From Cloacibacterium normanense (GTDB lineage Bacteria; Bacteroidota; Bacteroidia; Flavobacteriales; Weeksellaceae): DNA of 64,000 nt. The notes under the pieces are model-generated. The model searched no databases. It was not told the origin of the DNA and saw only the letters and a program-made list of their open reading frames with translations. The first letter of the stretch is position 1. Each line of letters starts with the position of its first letter. The stretch spans positions 1,922,001 through 1,986,000 of the forward strand of contig NZ_CP034157.1 of the NCBI RefSeq assembly GCF_003860565.1, given 5' to 3'. This document shows positions 35,053 through 46,400 of this stretch, one piece after another. Both the position numbers and the translations under genes were made by a program.

Positions 35053-35142
35053 GGTTTTAATTTTGATTAATAATAATTTGATTTTATAAAAATATAAAGA
35101 AAAACCTTATCTAGACAAGAAAAATCAGTTAAATCTGTGTTA

Positions 35143-35183
35143 AAAAAAATCCGTCTCGAAATTCGAGACGGATTTATATTTCT
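35143..35183 (-). terminator. Terminator of trigger factor, duplicated sequence
   Basis: Perfect copy of the 31583-31622 hairpin, including the TTTATATTTCT after the stem. It lies 18 bases past the tig stop. Confidence 0.9.
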
Positions 35184-35200
35184 AAGAAATTTCTAGAAAA

Positions 35201-36535
35201 TTATTTTTGTAATTCTGCTAAAAATTCTTCGTGTGTAATTTTAGTTTCTTTTTTGCTTGCTTTTTCTAGGATAACATCTTTTAGTTTACCCATTGCAACT
35301 TCTTGAGAAATTTGTCTTACTTGCTCTTCTTGTTTTAGCATTTCTACCGCATATTTCTGCACTTCTTCTTGTGGAAGATTGTGGATTCCGTACATTGCTA
35401 ATTGGTTGTTTACTAAAACTTCAGCTTGAGCTAAAACATCTGCATAATCTACTTTCACATCATAATCTTGGAATAATTTTCCTTCGATGATTTGGTTTTT
35501 GATGATAGATTTTTCTGCTTCTAGAATTTCTTTAGCTTGTTCTTCAGAAGTAATGTTTGGATTAGAGAATAGTAACCATTTCACTAAGAATGCTTCTGGT
35601 AACTGAACTTCAGTTTTTTCTGAAACGTTTTCTAATACTTTATTTACAAAGTGAATATCTGCATTTTGTTGGAAATATTCGTCTAATTCAGTTTTTACTC
35701 TTGCTTTTAATTCTTCTTCAGAATTAATATTTCCTTCACCATACACTTTATCAAATAATTCTTGATCTAGTGGTGCTAAGTTTAATTTATAGATTTCTGT
35801 AACAGTAGCTTCTAAATCTTCGTGATGAATGTGACCTAGTTCATGCTCGTTGTAATTTAAATCTTTAGCCAAAGTTTCGTTTTCAGTTAACTGAGTTTTA
35901 GTTAACTTCACTACATCACCTACTTTGTGAGATTTTACCAAACCGAAAGCTTCTTTTTGCTCAGCAGAAACTACTACATTTTTCGGTGGATGATTGTGCT
36001 CTCCCTCTGCATCAGCTTCTACTACTTGTGCAATAGAAAGTGCTACATAAGAATCTTTAGTCGCTTTATCTTGGGCATCTTTATCAGCAAATCTTTTTTG
36101 CATGTTTTCAATGCTTTGGTTGATTTCTTTATCAGTAGCTTCTACTTTGTAGTGAGGAGCTTCGTAAGAAGATAAATCAATATTAAAATCTGGCTCAAAA
36201 CCAACTTCGAAACCTACAGAAACTTCTTCTGCATTGTAATCTAGTTCGTTCATAGGAACTGGAACTGGCTGACCAACTAATCTTAAATTGTTTTCGTTTA
36301 CATAGTTGTTTAACGCTTCAGAAATTTGTTTGTTAATTTCTTCAAAAGCAATACCCGCTTCAAATTGTTTTCTCACCATGCTCAATGGAACTTTTCCTTT
36401 TCTAAAACCAGGAACAGTAGCATTTTTAGCATAATTGATCAGTTGTTTTTCAACTTTATCTTTGTAATCAGATTTATTTAAAGTTACTGTAAGCAAAGCA
36501 CTTACTTCGTCATGATTGGTTCTTGTAACATTCAT
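35201..36535 (-). CDS. tig: Trigger factor chaperone
   Basis: 444 residues from ATG 36535 (MNVTRTNHDEVSALLTVTL); the 8-codon upstream extension is off-family. N-terminal ribosome-binding domain with GFRKGKVPLSMVRKQFE, a weakly conserved FKBP-like middle (DSYVALSIAQV...), and a helical C-domain ending LEKASKKETKITHEEFLAELQK. It folds nascent chains at the ribosome exit. A TATTTTTG -7 element lies at 36557-36564 on the minus strand, 21 bases upstream. clpP and clpX, the usual neighbours in other phyla, are not adjacent. Confidence 0.95.
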   Translation of the reverse strand: MNVTRTNHDEVSALLTVTLNKSDYKDKVEKQLINYAKNATVPGFRKGKVPLSMVRKQFEAGIAFEEINKQISEALNNYVNENNLRLVGQPVPVPMNELDYNAEEVSVGFEVGFEPDFNIDLSSYEAPHYKVEATDKEINQSIENMQKRFADKDAQDKATKDSYVALSIAQVVEADAEGEHNHPPKNVVVSAEQKEAFGLVKSHKVGDVVKLTKTQLTENETLAKDLNYNEHELGHIHHEDLEATVTEIYKLNLAPLDQELFDKVYGEGNINSEEELKARVKTELDEYFQQNADIHFVNKVLENVSEKTEVQLPEAFLVKWLLFSNPNITSEEQAKEILEAEKSIIKNQIIEGKLFQDYDVKVDYADVLAQAEVLVNNQLAMYGIHNLPQEEVQKYAVEMLKQEEQVRQISQEVAMGKLKDVILEKASKKETKITHEEFLAELQK

Positions 36536-36556
36536 CTTGTTAAAAATTTTGAGTTG

Positions 36557-36564
36557 CAAAAATA
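36557..36564 (-). promoter_or_regulatory. Candidate -7 element of tig (TATTTTTG)
   Basis: Minus-strand match to TAnnTTTG 21 bases before the tig ATG. No clear -33 TTTG at the expected distance. Confidence 0.4.
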
Positions 36565-36676
36565 GTGTTTTTTTATGAAAACAGAAAGCATTTTTTATAG
36601 GTAAATTTTCCTTATAAAAAGTCCATTCGCTTTACAGAGAATTTCATCATCTCAAGAAAGTAATTTTCTTGGATTT

Positions 36677-39046
36677 TTAGAAATTCATCATCAGTTTCAC
36701 ACTGAAATTTCTGCCCATGTTAAAAACGCCCATTCTTCCTGTTGCTGAGTTTTCTGGAGCATATTTTAATCTGCTCAAATGGTTCTGATACGCTACATCT
36801 GTTAAATTTTCTCCGCTAATGAAAACATTGAAAAAGTCTTTTTTGCCAAATGCTTTAATGTCTGCACCAATTCCTACACTCAAAAGTGTGTAAGCAGGAG
36901 TAGCTGTTTCTGTATCAAAAGCGCTATAAATATTATTTTGTTTGAAATAATGGTCTACTGAAAATTTAGCATAAAAATCAGAAAAAGTATTATTCACCTT
37001 CTCAAAATTGGTTTTAATCTCTCCACGATATTTTGGCGCAGGAATAAATGGCAAGAACTTTTCGTTTTCTGGACGATTGTTCTGCGTAGCTCTTACATAA
37101 GAAAATGAATTTTCTACATGCAACCAGTCAAATGGATGTGGGTGAAAATCCAAGAAAACTTCTCCACCGAAAAGCTGAGCGTTTCCTTGAGTAAATTTAA
37201 ATGCAGGAACTGGATCATTTGGGTCAATAATTACATCATTTCCGTTGGCATCTTGCATTTTTTCGGTATAGATATAATTAGAAATGAAGTTCACAAACGG
37301 TGTAAATTCAAAACTAATATGGTCTGAATTTAAGAAATAAGCAGCATCAATTTGGTGACTGATTTCAGATTTCAGGTTAATATCACCAATTTCGTATCTG
37401 AAAGTTCCTTCGTGAATTCCGTTAGAAGAAAGTTCTGCAATATTCGGTGCTCTAAAACCTCTAGAAAGATTTAATTTTAAAGTAGATTGCTTGTCTAATT
37501 GATAAGACAAACCTAAACTTCCAGAAATTCCGCTGTAATTTTTATTAAATTGCGCAAATTTCACATCGGTATCTTCGAGCATTTCTTGAGCATCTACATT
37601 TCTATTATCAAATCTCAATCCTCCCGCTAAAGTCAGATTTTTGTTAAAAGTTTTCTGCGTGTAAACAAACGCTCCCGCATCGAAAAATTGATAATTAGGA
37701 ACAAGCGCTTCTACTCCTTTATTGGTATTCGATTGTTGCATCCCTCCAATTCCGAAAGAAGTTTCCCAATTATTGGTTTCTTTCACGTTATATCTTACGT
37801 TATAGTTGAAGGTATTTAAATCAAAGAACAATTCTTTTTCATCAGGATTGGTTGCATCTGCAAATTCTTTTCTTTTATTGTTTTGAAAAGCAAAATCAGC
37901 ATTGATGGTTCCGTTTTTCAATAAAAAATAATTATTTGAAGTTAATCTCAAGTGATTGATTTTCTGATGCGGAAATCCTATTTTATATCCTTTGTAATCT
38001 TCATCTGTCGCAGTAACATCATCGCCATTACTATTGATGAACGTGAATTTTCCATCAGCATCTCTTTCTCCTTCTACAATATTCAAAGTAGTGTTATAAG
38101 AACTCACGTTGAAATAAGAATGTCCCCAGTTTTTATTGATTCCTAACATTAAGTTGCCATCAAATTCTTTGAAACCAGAGTTCAAGACTTTTCCGTCATA
38201 TTTATTTTCGTAGTTACCAGCCAATTTATTGGTCAATCTTCCTTCCCAAACGAAGCCGTTTTTGTTTCCTTTATTCGAAAAAGAAGTCGCAATTAAATTG
38301 TTATTCGTTTGATAATTGGTAATTAATTGATTTTCGATTTTACCATTTGCAGCTGCTTTTGGAGAAATAAAATTCAGTACGCCCGCAATTCCGTCTGAAC
38401 CGTACATTAAACTTCCTGGACCTTTTACAATTTCTACTTTCCCCACCGAAAATTCATCGATTTCTATTCCGTGTTCACCGCCCCATTGTTGACCTTCTTG
38501 CTTAATTCCATCTACCAAAGTGATTACTCTATTGTAACCTAAACCTCTAATTACAGGTTTAGAAATAGCCGTTCCAGAAGTAATTTGGTTCACTCCCGGA
38601 ATATTTTTCAATCCATCAATTAAATTGGTAGAAGCATTTTGGTTGATGATATTTTTATCTACAGATTTAATGACTACTGGAATCTTTTTAAGTTCCGAAG
38701 CTCTGGTTACTGCTGTTACCACCACCTCATCTATTTCTTTGGCTGATTTTTGAAGAGTGAAATCAGAAACAGCATCTTGACTCACTTCTATGGAAACCAA
38801 TAATGAAGTATAGTTATCTCCTGTGATTTCCACAAAATATTTTCCAGATTTTAAGTTTTGGAAAGCGTAATTACCATTTTGGTCTGAAACAGTACTTTTT
38901 TTAAGGTCTACCAAATAAACCGAAGCATTTTTTACAGGCTCTTGAGTATCAAAATCAGTGATTTTTCCACTTAATTTATATTGAGCCATTACCAACTGTG
39001 TTGCAAGAAACATTGCAACAAAAAAATATATTTTTTTGATTAACAT
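36677..39046 (-). CDS. TonB-dependent receptor, probably metal uptake
   Basis: 789 residues. Signal peptide ending LVMAQ, a carboxypeptidase-regulatory-like domain (YKLSGKITDFDTQEPVKNASVYL...), plug domain (IPVVIKSVDKNIINQNASTNLIDGLKNIPGVNQ to VEIVKGPGSLMYGSDGIAGVLNF) and a 22-strand-type barrel ending in Phe (VKLMMNF). The plug segment RGLGYNRVITLVDGIKQEGQQWGGEHGIEID resembles zinc/copper-type receptors by recollection. The upstream small gene with an HTHTN motif also hints at metal. The substrate is inferred. Confidence 0.9.
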   Translation of the reverse strand: MLIKKIYFFVAMFLATQLVMAQYKLSGKITDFDTQEPVKNASVYLVDLKKSTVSDQNGNYAFQNLKSGKYFVEITGDNYTSLLVSIEVSQDAVSDFTLQKSAKEIDEVVVTAVTRASELKKIPVVIKSVDKNIINQNASTNLIDGLKNIPGVNQITSGTAISKPVIRGLGYNRVITLVDGIKQEGQQWGGEHGIEIDEFSVGKVEIVKGPGSLMYGSDGIAGVLNFISPKAAANGKIENQLITNYQTNNNLIATSFSNKGNKNGFVWEGRLTNKLAGNYENKYDGKVLNSGFKEFDGNLMLGINKNWGHSYFNVSSYNTTLNIVEGERDADGKFTFINSNGDDVTATDEDYKGYKIGFPHQKINHLRLTSNNYFLLKNGTINADFAFQNNKRKEFADATNPDEKELFFDLNTFNYNVRYNVKETNNWETSFGIGGMQQSNTNKGVEALVPNYQFFDAGAFVYTQKTFNKNLTLAGGLRFDNRNVDAQEMLEDTDVKFAQFNKNYSGISGSLGLSYQLDKQSTLKLNLSRGFRAPNIAELSSNGIHEGTFRYEIGDINLKSEISHQIDAAYFLNSDHISFEFTPFVNFISNYIYTEKMQDANGNDVIIDPNDPVPAFKFTQGNAQLFGGEVFLDFHPHPFDWLHVENSFSYVRATQNNRPENEKFLPFIPAPKYRGEIKTNFEKVNNTFSDFYAKFSVDHYFKQNNIYSAFDTETATPAYTLLSVGIGADIKAFGKKDFFNVFISGENLTDVAYQNHLSRLKYAPENSATGRMGVFNMGRNFSVKLMMNF

Positions 39047-39125
39047 TTAGATTAATTTTTGTTAAAATTGAAATAATAAAGGAATTTGCGAACTTCTAAA
39101 AATAGCATCGCAAGTCGTAAAAAAT

Positions 39126-39479
39126 CTAAATGAAAACTGGTGGCGCCCGTAATGAGAAGAATACTACTTTTTCTGTAGGTACAGTAAAGTGATATTGGAA
39201 ATTTTTAAGCGTAAATTTTTTAGAAATAATGAACAGAAAATTTGCATCGGAATCTAAAATCCCTATCCCAGCATTAAAAAAGTGTGAAGAGAAACAATCA
39301 TCTACTCCACCAAAATTTACAATTTTTTCAGAAACGGGTTTCTTGCTAAAAGACAGTAAATCTTCTTTGAAATTATTGGTATGGGTATGGAAAAACCCCG
39401 AAAACACTACAGCAAACAGATATACACTTGCAAAAAGTGACGCCAGAAATCTTCTGTTTGAATGTAATTTTTTGTTCAT
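39126..39479 (-). CDS. Small exported protein linked to the TonB receptor
   Basis: 117 residues with one N-terminal hydrophobic segment (FLASLFASVYLFAVVFSGF) followed by FHTHTNNF, a possible metal ligand cluster, and a C-terminal SLRAPPVFI. A single Cys and more His follow (DDCFSSHFF). Such short proteins with an RxPP end are often found just upstream of metal-type TonB receptors in Flavobacteriia (recollection). It is 79 bases upstream of the receptor on the same strand, so probably co-transcribed. Function unknown. Confidence 0.6.
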   Translation of the reverse strand: MNKKLHSNRRFLASLFASVYLFAVVFSGFFHTHTNNFKEDLLSFSKKPVSEKIVNFGGVDDCFSSHFFNAGIGILDSDANFLFIISKKFTLKNFQYHFTVPTEKVVFFSLRAPPVFI

Positions 39480-39589
39480 TCCTACAAAAATAGCAATATT
39501 TTATTAATAGCCAAAAAATCAAATATGACCAAAAACATGGTATCCCGTTTTGTATTATTTTGTAAATTTGCATGTCAAATTAAAATACT

Positions 39590-41609
<2,020 letters not shown>

Positions 41610-41633
41610 TCAGAAAGAAATAATATCAAACAT

Positions 41634-41665
41634 AAAAACCTTCGGAATGTTTCTGAAGGTTTTTT
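41634..41665 (+). terminator. Terminator of the pfkA-gapA operon
   Basis: AAAACCTTC and GAAGGTTTT pair, followed by TTTTTTC. Confidence 0.88.
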
Positions 41666-41719
41666 CATGTCCATATTTTTCGAAAATAGAAAAACCATTT
41701 GCTCTATTTTCAAAAATAG

Positions 41720-41746
41720 AAAAGCCACTCTTTCGAATGGCTTTTT
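41720..41746 (-). terminator. Terminator of the amylase gene
   Basis: AAAGCCA and TGGCTTT pair with a small internal mismatch. On the minus strand the stem is followed by TTTTCTATTTTTG. The adjoining 41672-41735 contains two imperfect copies of a TTTTC(G/A)AAAATAGAAAA(A/G)CCA unit. Confidence 0.75.
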
Positions 41747-41767
41747 ATTTGATCATATATTGTAATC

Positions 41768-44623
41768 TTATTTAATAATTACTTTTGAAACAGACATTCC
41801 TTGATCTGATTTCAGCATCAGTAAATAATTACCAGTTTGTAAATTGCTTACTGAAATGGTATCATCTCCAGAATTGGCAGAAACTTTTTGAGTTTTAAGC
41901 ATTTTACCACTTAAATCATAAAGATAAAGATTACCACCTTTTGCATTAGAATATCTAACTTGAATTGTTCCGTTTGTAGTAGGATTTTGTAACACTTCTA
42001 ATTTCTGAGACTGAGAAGGTTTTACTATATCATTAGTAGACAAAGCTGTTGCATTTCCAAAAATTCTGAATTCACCAGGATTTAGTGTTACTGGACTTGT
42101 AGTATTAGTTACATTAAGGGTAGAATTATCCATTAAATTATACCAAGTTCCTGTGTAAGGGAAATATGGCGTAATATTCTGAGAAGAAAGCGTGAAGTTT
42201 GCCAAAACCACTACATTTTTAAGTGATGTAGAAGGAAGTGCATCATTCCAAATATAGATTCTAGGCATTAAATCACCAGAATTGATAGTATATGTTTTGG
42301 TATTAAAAACTTCATTATTTACTCTTAGATTGATAATTTTCGCCCAAGCATCATAAACAGATTTTCTTTGTGTATCATTATAATAATTGAGTGTAGATGA
42401 AAAAGCACTTGGTTTAGAATCTGTTCTACAACCATTATTTATCGTTCCATTTGTACATCTATTGATACTTAAATCAAAACCTAATTCACCAAACTGCCAA
42501 ATCATTTTAGGCCCAGGAATTGTGAATAAAGTTGCCGCAAAAGTTTTTTGTCTTTCTAAAGCAGTGGATAATGTTTTAACATTATAAGTTCCATTGGTCG
42601 CTCCAGAATTAAGATTTCTATACATTAATCTTTCTTCATCATGGCTTTCTCCATAGGTTTTATTTCTTCTTTCTGTAAATCCATGACTTTCATAATCTGC
42701 TCTATTTATATTACTACCTGAGGCAAATCCCATTGTATTTTGGTTATAAGCATAGTTCAGAATATCCCACATCATTACTCCTTTTCCTTCTCCTATTCTG
42801 TAATTTGCCCATTGCTGTTCTTCTGAATCCGTTCCTAAATGTTCAAAAATAACATAAGAACTTGGGTCAAAACTCCATTGTTTATCTGCATAAAGTTTTA
42901 AAACATCTACCCTATCTTGTTGATAAGCATTGGTACATGTTTGATCAGAAGAATTACAATTCTGTGTAAATCCTTTAGTTAGATCCCAACGGAAACCATC
43001 AACTTTATATTCTGTAATCCATTGTTCTAAAACTCTTTCTACATAATAACGAGTAGCAGCAGAAGAATGATTCATATCTTCATGTACATTATACGTATGC
43101 TTTGCAACAGTATTAAAATAAGGATTAGAAGAGTTAGGCGTTCCATAACCGTCTGCATCTGGATCATTATTCCATAATCTTACTAATGGATTTCTTTGTG
43201 TAGCATGATTAAGGGCTATATCTAGAATTACCGCAATTCCATTTTGGTGACATTTATCTATAAATTCTTTAAATTTATCAGAAGTTCCGTACGCTTTATC
43301 TAGAGCAAAGTGAAATGATGGGTTATATCCCCAAGAATTATTTCCTTCGAACTCCATTACTGGCATTAATTCTACTGCATTTATTCTCAAAGATTTCAGA
43401 TAAGGAATTTTATCAATCATTGATTGCCAATTTTGCTCTACTGTAAAATCTCTTACTAAAAGTTCATAAACAATAAGGTTATCTTTAGCTGGCTTAGTAA
43501 AATTAGGAACTTGCCAATTATAAGTAGGCATTCCTGTTTGCACTACAGAAACATCAAACTGTTGACCAGCAGGATATGCTGGCAAATTAGGATAATCTGC
43601 TGCTTCTATATAAGGATCATCATCTGGTGAAAGCACCAATCTAGAAAAAGGATCTGCTACCTTTTTACCATCATCAGTTCTGTATTGGAAAGTATACATT
43701 TGCTGTGGCGTCAATCCCGTAATTTCTATCCAATATAAATTTGGATTGGTGGTATCTCTTTTCATAAGATACGCATTACTTACCGTCCAGTTATTAAAAC
43801 TACCGATGACATGTACATAATTTTTCCCAGGCGCATAAATAGCTAAACCAATTTTATTAGGATTTGCCGCATCATAATTAATTCCTTGTCTTATCCAAGA
43901 AGGAATAGTAGCAGTTTGAACAGATGGTGTAGTAACCACTGTAAAGGATTTAGTTTGCACTTCACTATTTACAGTACTCGTTGCTTCTAATTCTATAGCC
44001 GCATCTTGAGTAACGGTGTAAGAATAATTATAAGAAGTAGCACCAGTACTTGTAGAGTTCACTACGTTTCCATTAGCTTTCAGTTTAAACGTTGCATTTT
44101 GTGAAGCGGTTGCACTTACTACTACACTGCTTCCAGAATTTAAAATGTTAGTACTTCCCGCAACTGGATTGGTTAAGTTCATCTGAAATTTCCCAACAGG
44201 AAGAACTATATCCTGTGATTTAAAGCTACCGTTAAGTGTTTTTACTAAAAATCCTATTCTAGACAAAGGAGTTGTTTTATTACCATAAAAAGATTTTACA
44301 GTATTCATGGTATAAGTATAAGTACCTGTAGTACCTGAACTACTTACATAAGTTAATTTACTAGCTGTTCCAGAATTAGTCCACGATCCATTAGTCGAAG
44401 CATCTTGAATTGCATTAGCTGAGTCAAAAGTCCAAGCCCACAAATAAAGCGCATGAGAAGAAGCTACACCAAAAGAGCTTTCATTAACGGTAAATGTAAC
44501 TGTTATAGATTCTGTTTCCTCAAAAGTAGGTGGATTAACAGAATAACTTACATTAACTAAGGTCTGACTAAATGCAAAATACTGCATTAATAGTACTAAT
44601 AATAAAGTAAATCTATGTTTCAT
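41768..44623 (-). CDS. Secreted GH13 alpha-amylase with T9SS sorting domain
   Basis: 951 residues. Signal peptide ending YFAFSQ, two N-terminal Ig/E-set beta domains (about 20-240), a CBM48-like domain (YVHVIGSFNNWTVSNAYLMKRD), and a GH13 barrel. GH13 regions: DIALNHA, nucleophile Asp in VDGFRWDLTKG, Glu in YVIFEHLG, and the transition-state Asp in GESHDEERL. The C-terminal 75 residues (LEVLQNPTTNGTIQVRY...LSGKMLKTQKV...GNYLLMLKSDQGMSVSKVIIK) are a type A T9SS sorting domain, so the enzyme is exported by the gliding/type IX system to act on starch-like glucans outside the cell. Confidence 0.95.
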   Translation of the reverse strand: MKHRFTLLLVLLMQYFAFSQTLVNVSYSVNPPTFEETESITVTFTVNESSFGVASSHALYLWAWTFDSANAIQDASTNGSWTNSGTASKLTYVSSSGTTGTYTYTMNTVKSFYGNKTTPLSRIGFLVKTLNGSFKSQDIVLPVGKFQMNLTNPVAGSTNILNSGSSVVVSATASQNATFKLKANGNVVNSTSTGATSYNYSYTVTQDAAIELEATSTVNSEVQTKSFTVVTTPSVQTATIPSWIRQGINYDAANPNKIGLAIYAPGKNYVHVIGSFNNWTVSNAYLMKRDTTNPNLYWIEITGLTPQQMYTFQYRTDDGKKVADPFSRLVLSPDDDPYIEAADYPNLPAYPAGQQFDVSVVQTGMPTYNWQVPNFTKPAKDNLIVYELLVRDFTVEQNWQSMIDKIPYLKSLRINAVELMPVMEFEGNNSWGYNPSFHFALDKAYGTSDKFKEFIDKCHQNGIAVILDIALNHATQRNPLVRLWNNDPDADGYGTPNSSNPYFNTVAKHTYNVHEDMNHSSAATRYYVERVLEQWITEYKVDGFRWDLTKGFTQNCNSSDQTCTNAYQQDRVDVLKLYADKQWSFDPSSYVIFEHLGTDSEEQQWANYRIGEGKGVMMWDILNYAYNQNTMGFASGSNINRADYESHGFTERRNKTYGESHDEERLMYRNLNSGATNGTYNVKTLSTALERQKTFAATLFTIPGPKMIWQFGELGFDLSINRCTNGTINNGCRTDSKPSAFSSTLNYYNDTQRKSVYDAWAKIINLRVNNEVFNTKTYTINSGDLMPRIYIWNDALPSTSLKNVVVLANFTLSSQNITPYFPYTGTWYNLMDNSTLNVTNTTSPVTLNPGEFRIFGNATALSTNDIVKPSQSQKLEVLQNPTTNGTIQVRYSNAKGGNLYLYDLSGKMLKTQKVSANSGDDTISVSNLQTGNYLLMLKSDQGMSVSKVIIK

Positions 44624-44750
44624 TTCGTTTGATTTTCAAAAGGTAAAGATATATAAAAGAAATCTTTTTAAGAAGCATTTTTTTATGACTTTTGTAATTT
44701 TTCTAGAAAAAAAAGTCATTTTTTTTAACACAAATCTTAAAAAAGGAATA

Positions 44751-45290
44751 TTATTTTTTATTTCCCAATTCATTTCTGAAAATAAATTCTTCTGTTTTTC
44801 CTTTTAATTCTAGTTTTTTGAAGTAAAAATTTCTAGATAATTTTCTTAAAAAATCTTTTTGGTCTACTAAATTCCAATAAAAATCTTCATGAATTTTTTG
44901 CGGTAATCTTCGGATATAGAATTCCGTTTTCCAAGTATCTTCATTGTGATAAAATTCTATCACGCCACAATGCTGGGGAATTTCTTCCAACGCAATCATT
45001 CCCATTGGCAATAGAAAGCTGAAATAATTACAGACATAATCACCACAACCAATTTTGTCATGCTTCAGAAATTTTTCTCCGCTATTTTGATTTTGATAAA
45101 ATTTTTTGAAATCGTTTTTGAAATCGCTCTTCGATAACTTAATTTCAATTTCGTGAGAAAAACCTTCCTGATTAATCACCAAAATATCAGCTTCCCAATC
45201 GGTATGGAAATGATTGGTCAAGACAATATCTTTCTCAAAATCGCAAAATTTTTGAATATAGGCAAAAGTAAGTTCCTCTACTTTAATCAT
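44751..45290 (-). CDS. Probable PD-(D/E)XK nuclease-fold protein
   Basis: 179 residues. NHFHTDWEADILVINQEGFSHEIEIKLSKSDFKNDFKKF carries an Asp then E-x-E-x-K arrangement typical of the PD-(D/E)XK fold, comparable in shape to MmcB-type repair nucleases. The C-terminal part is basic and aromatic (RKLSRNFYFKKLELKG). No exact family recognised. It lies 9 bases downstream of the LuxE-like gene on the same strand, so co-transcribed. Confidence 0.5.
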   Translation of the reverse strand: MIKVEELTFAYIQKFCDFEKDIVLTNHFHTDWEADILVINQEGFSHEIEIKLSKSDFKNDFKKFYQNQNSGEKFLKHDKIGCGDYVCNYFSFLLPMGMIALEEIPQHCGVIEFYHNEDTWKTEFYIRRLPQKIHEDFYWNLVDQKDFLRKLSRNFYFKKLELKGKTEEFIFRNELGNKK

Positions 45291-45299
45291 AGCAGAATT

Positions 45300-46355
45300 T
45301 TATGAAACCAATAAACTGCAACCGCGAATATCAGAATGGTCAATTCTTCCCAAAACCTGAAACGCATGTTTGTCATTCTGAGCATAGTGAAGAATCTCAA
45401 AATCATTTACAATTTTGCCCAAATCTTGTGTCGCAATAAAGCTGCAAGAATGTCTATTCGCCAAGTCTATGATGTTAATAGCGCCAGTTCTCCCTGCTTC
45501 CATATAAGAAAACGGATCTTCGGTATTTCTGATGAGAACACGCATCCAATTAGGCGTTTCGTATATATTTTCGCCTAGAGAATATGCCTGAGAAAGCAGT
45601 TCTGTCATAGAATATTCAGAGAAAATTTTATCTGTTCCGAAACCTTTTTGTAGAATTTTCAAAAGTTCATCTTTCGTCATTTCAGCTTTTCTGCCTTTCA
45701 TTCCGCCAGTTTCTATGACTGTGAGGTATTCCGAACGAATTGAAACAGATTCTTCACTTCGTTCAGAATGACAATAATCTAAAAAATCTAACAAAGCAAA
45801 AGAAACACCGAAAAGAATTACTTTTTTATTTTCTTGACCTAATTTCTGTAACAATTCAAACAATTCTTGGTGATTATAGAGAAAATATCCGTTTTCAGGC
45901 TTTCCAGACTTTTTCATCAAAAAATCTACCATATAAATTAATGAAGAATGCGGATTTTCTGAATAATTGGGCAATAATCCTAAGAAAATATAATCTTCTG
46001 GTTTCCCTATAAACTGCTCAAAACTCTTATAAATACTTTCTTCGTAAAGGTTAAAATCTGCAATATAATGTTTAGAACGCGTCTGAATTTGCGTAGTTCC
46101 CGAACTTTGAAAATAGCTTAAAGGTTTGTCAGTCTTAGCGGAGCCGAAGACTTTGTCTAATACCAAATGGTTTTTAAACATTTCAATGGGTAAAAACGGA
46201 ATATCTTTTATTTCTTTAATTTCCGAAGGGTTTTTACCTAAAAAATCTACAAATTTTTGGTAAACTTCTACATTTTCGTACTGATAGAAAAATATTTCCA
46301 AACATGCCGCTTGGAAATCTGCTTCAGATTTTATATTGAAAATATTTTTAAACAC
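45300..46355 (-). CDS. LuxE/PaaK-family acyl-protein synthetase
   Basis: 351 residues, adenylate-forming enzyme of the LuxE acyl-protein synthetase type: IPFLPIEMFKNHLVLDKV, LSYFQSSGTTQIQTRSKHYI (phosphate-binding SSGTT), VIETGGMKGR, and SEYSMTELLSQAY. In Bacteroidota such genes are thought to activate acyl groups for surface glycans or lipids; the substrate is unknown. The only fitting start is GTG at 46355, inside a CACAGAG-type repeat. Two copies of a dispersed repeat are inserted in frame (encoding CHSERSEESVSIRSEYL and EILHYAQNDKH). Confidence 0.85.
   Translation of the reverse strand: MFKNIFNIKSEADFQAACLEIFFYQYENVEVYQKFVDFLGKNPSEIKEIKDIPFLPIEMFKNHLVLDKVFGSAKTDKPLSYFQSSGTTQIQTRSKHYIADFNLYEESIYKSFEQFIGKPEDYIFLGLLPNYSENPHSSLIYMVDFLMKKSGKPENGYFLYNHQELFELLQKLGQENKKVILFGVSFALLDFLDYCHSERSEESVSIRSEYLTVIETGGMKGRKAEMTKDELLKILQKGFGTDKIFSEYSMTELLSQAYSLGENIYETPNWMRVLIRNTEDPFSYMEAGRTGAINIIDLANRHSCSFIATQDLGKIVNDFEILHYAQNDKHAFQVLGRIDHSDIRGCSLLVS
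45369..45397. repeat. Dispersed repeat inside luxE-like gene, copy 1
   Basis: TTTGTCATTCTGAGCATAG followed by TGAAGAATCT. It is the reverse-oriented relative of 45748-45775, with 3 differences over about 26 bases. On the coding strand it translates to FEILHYAQNDKH, the well-known reading of this widespread repeat. Confidence 0.8.
45748..45775. repeat. Dispersed repeat inside luxE-like gene, copy 2
   Basis: AGATTCTTCACTTCGTTCAG then AATGACAA, the complement of copy 1. On the coding strand it translates to CHSERSEES, a peptide that signals this repeat family in many bacterial genomes. Confidence 0.8.
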
Positions 46356-46400
46356 AGAGATACAGAGATTTTATATGGAGTTCACAGAGTTATTATAAGG
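46350..46400. repeat. CACAGAG-type repeat tract, left of the GxxExxY gene
   Basis: Contains ACACAGAGATACAGAG and GTTCACAGAGTTATT. It overlaps the GTG start of the luxE-like gene and reaches the 3' end of the GxxExxY gene. Confidence 0.7.

Noticed and set aside
41672-41735. Two TTTTC(G/A)AAAATAGAAAA units as a possible short CRISPR or operator
   Set aside because: Only two imperfect A/T-rich copies between two terminators; too low in complexity to support a function.
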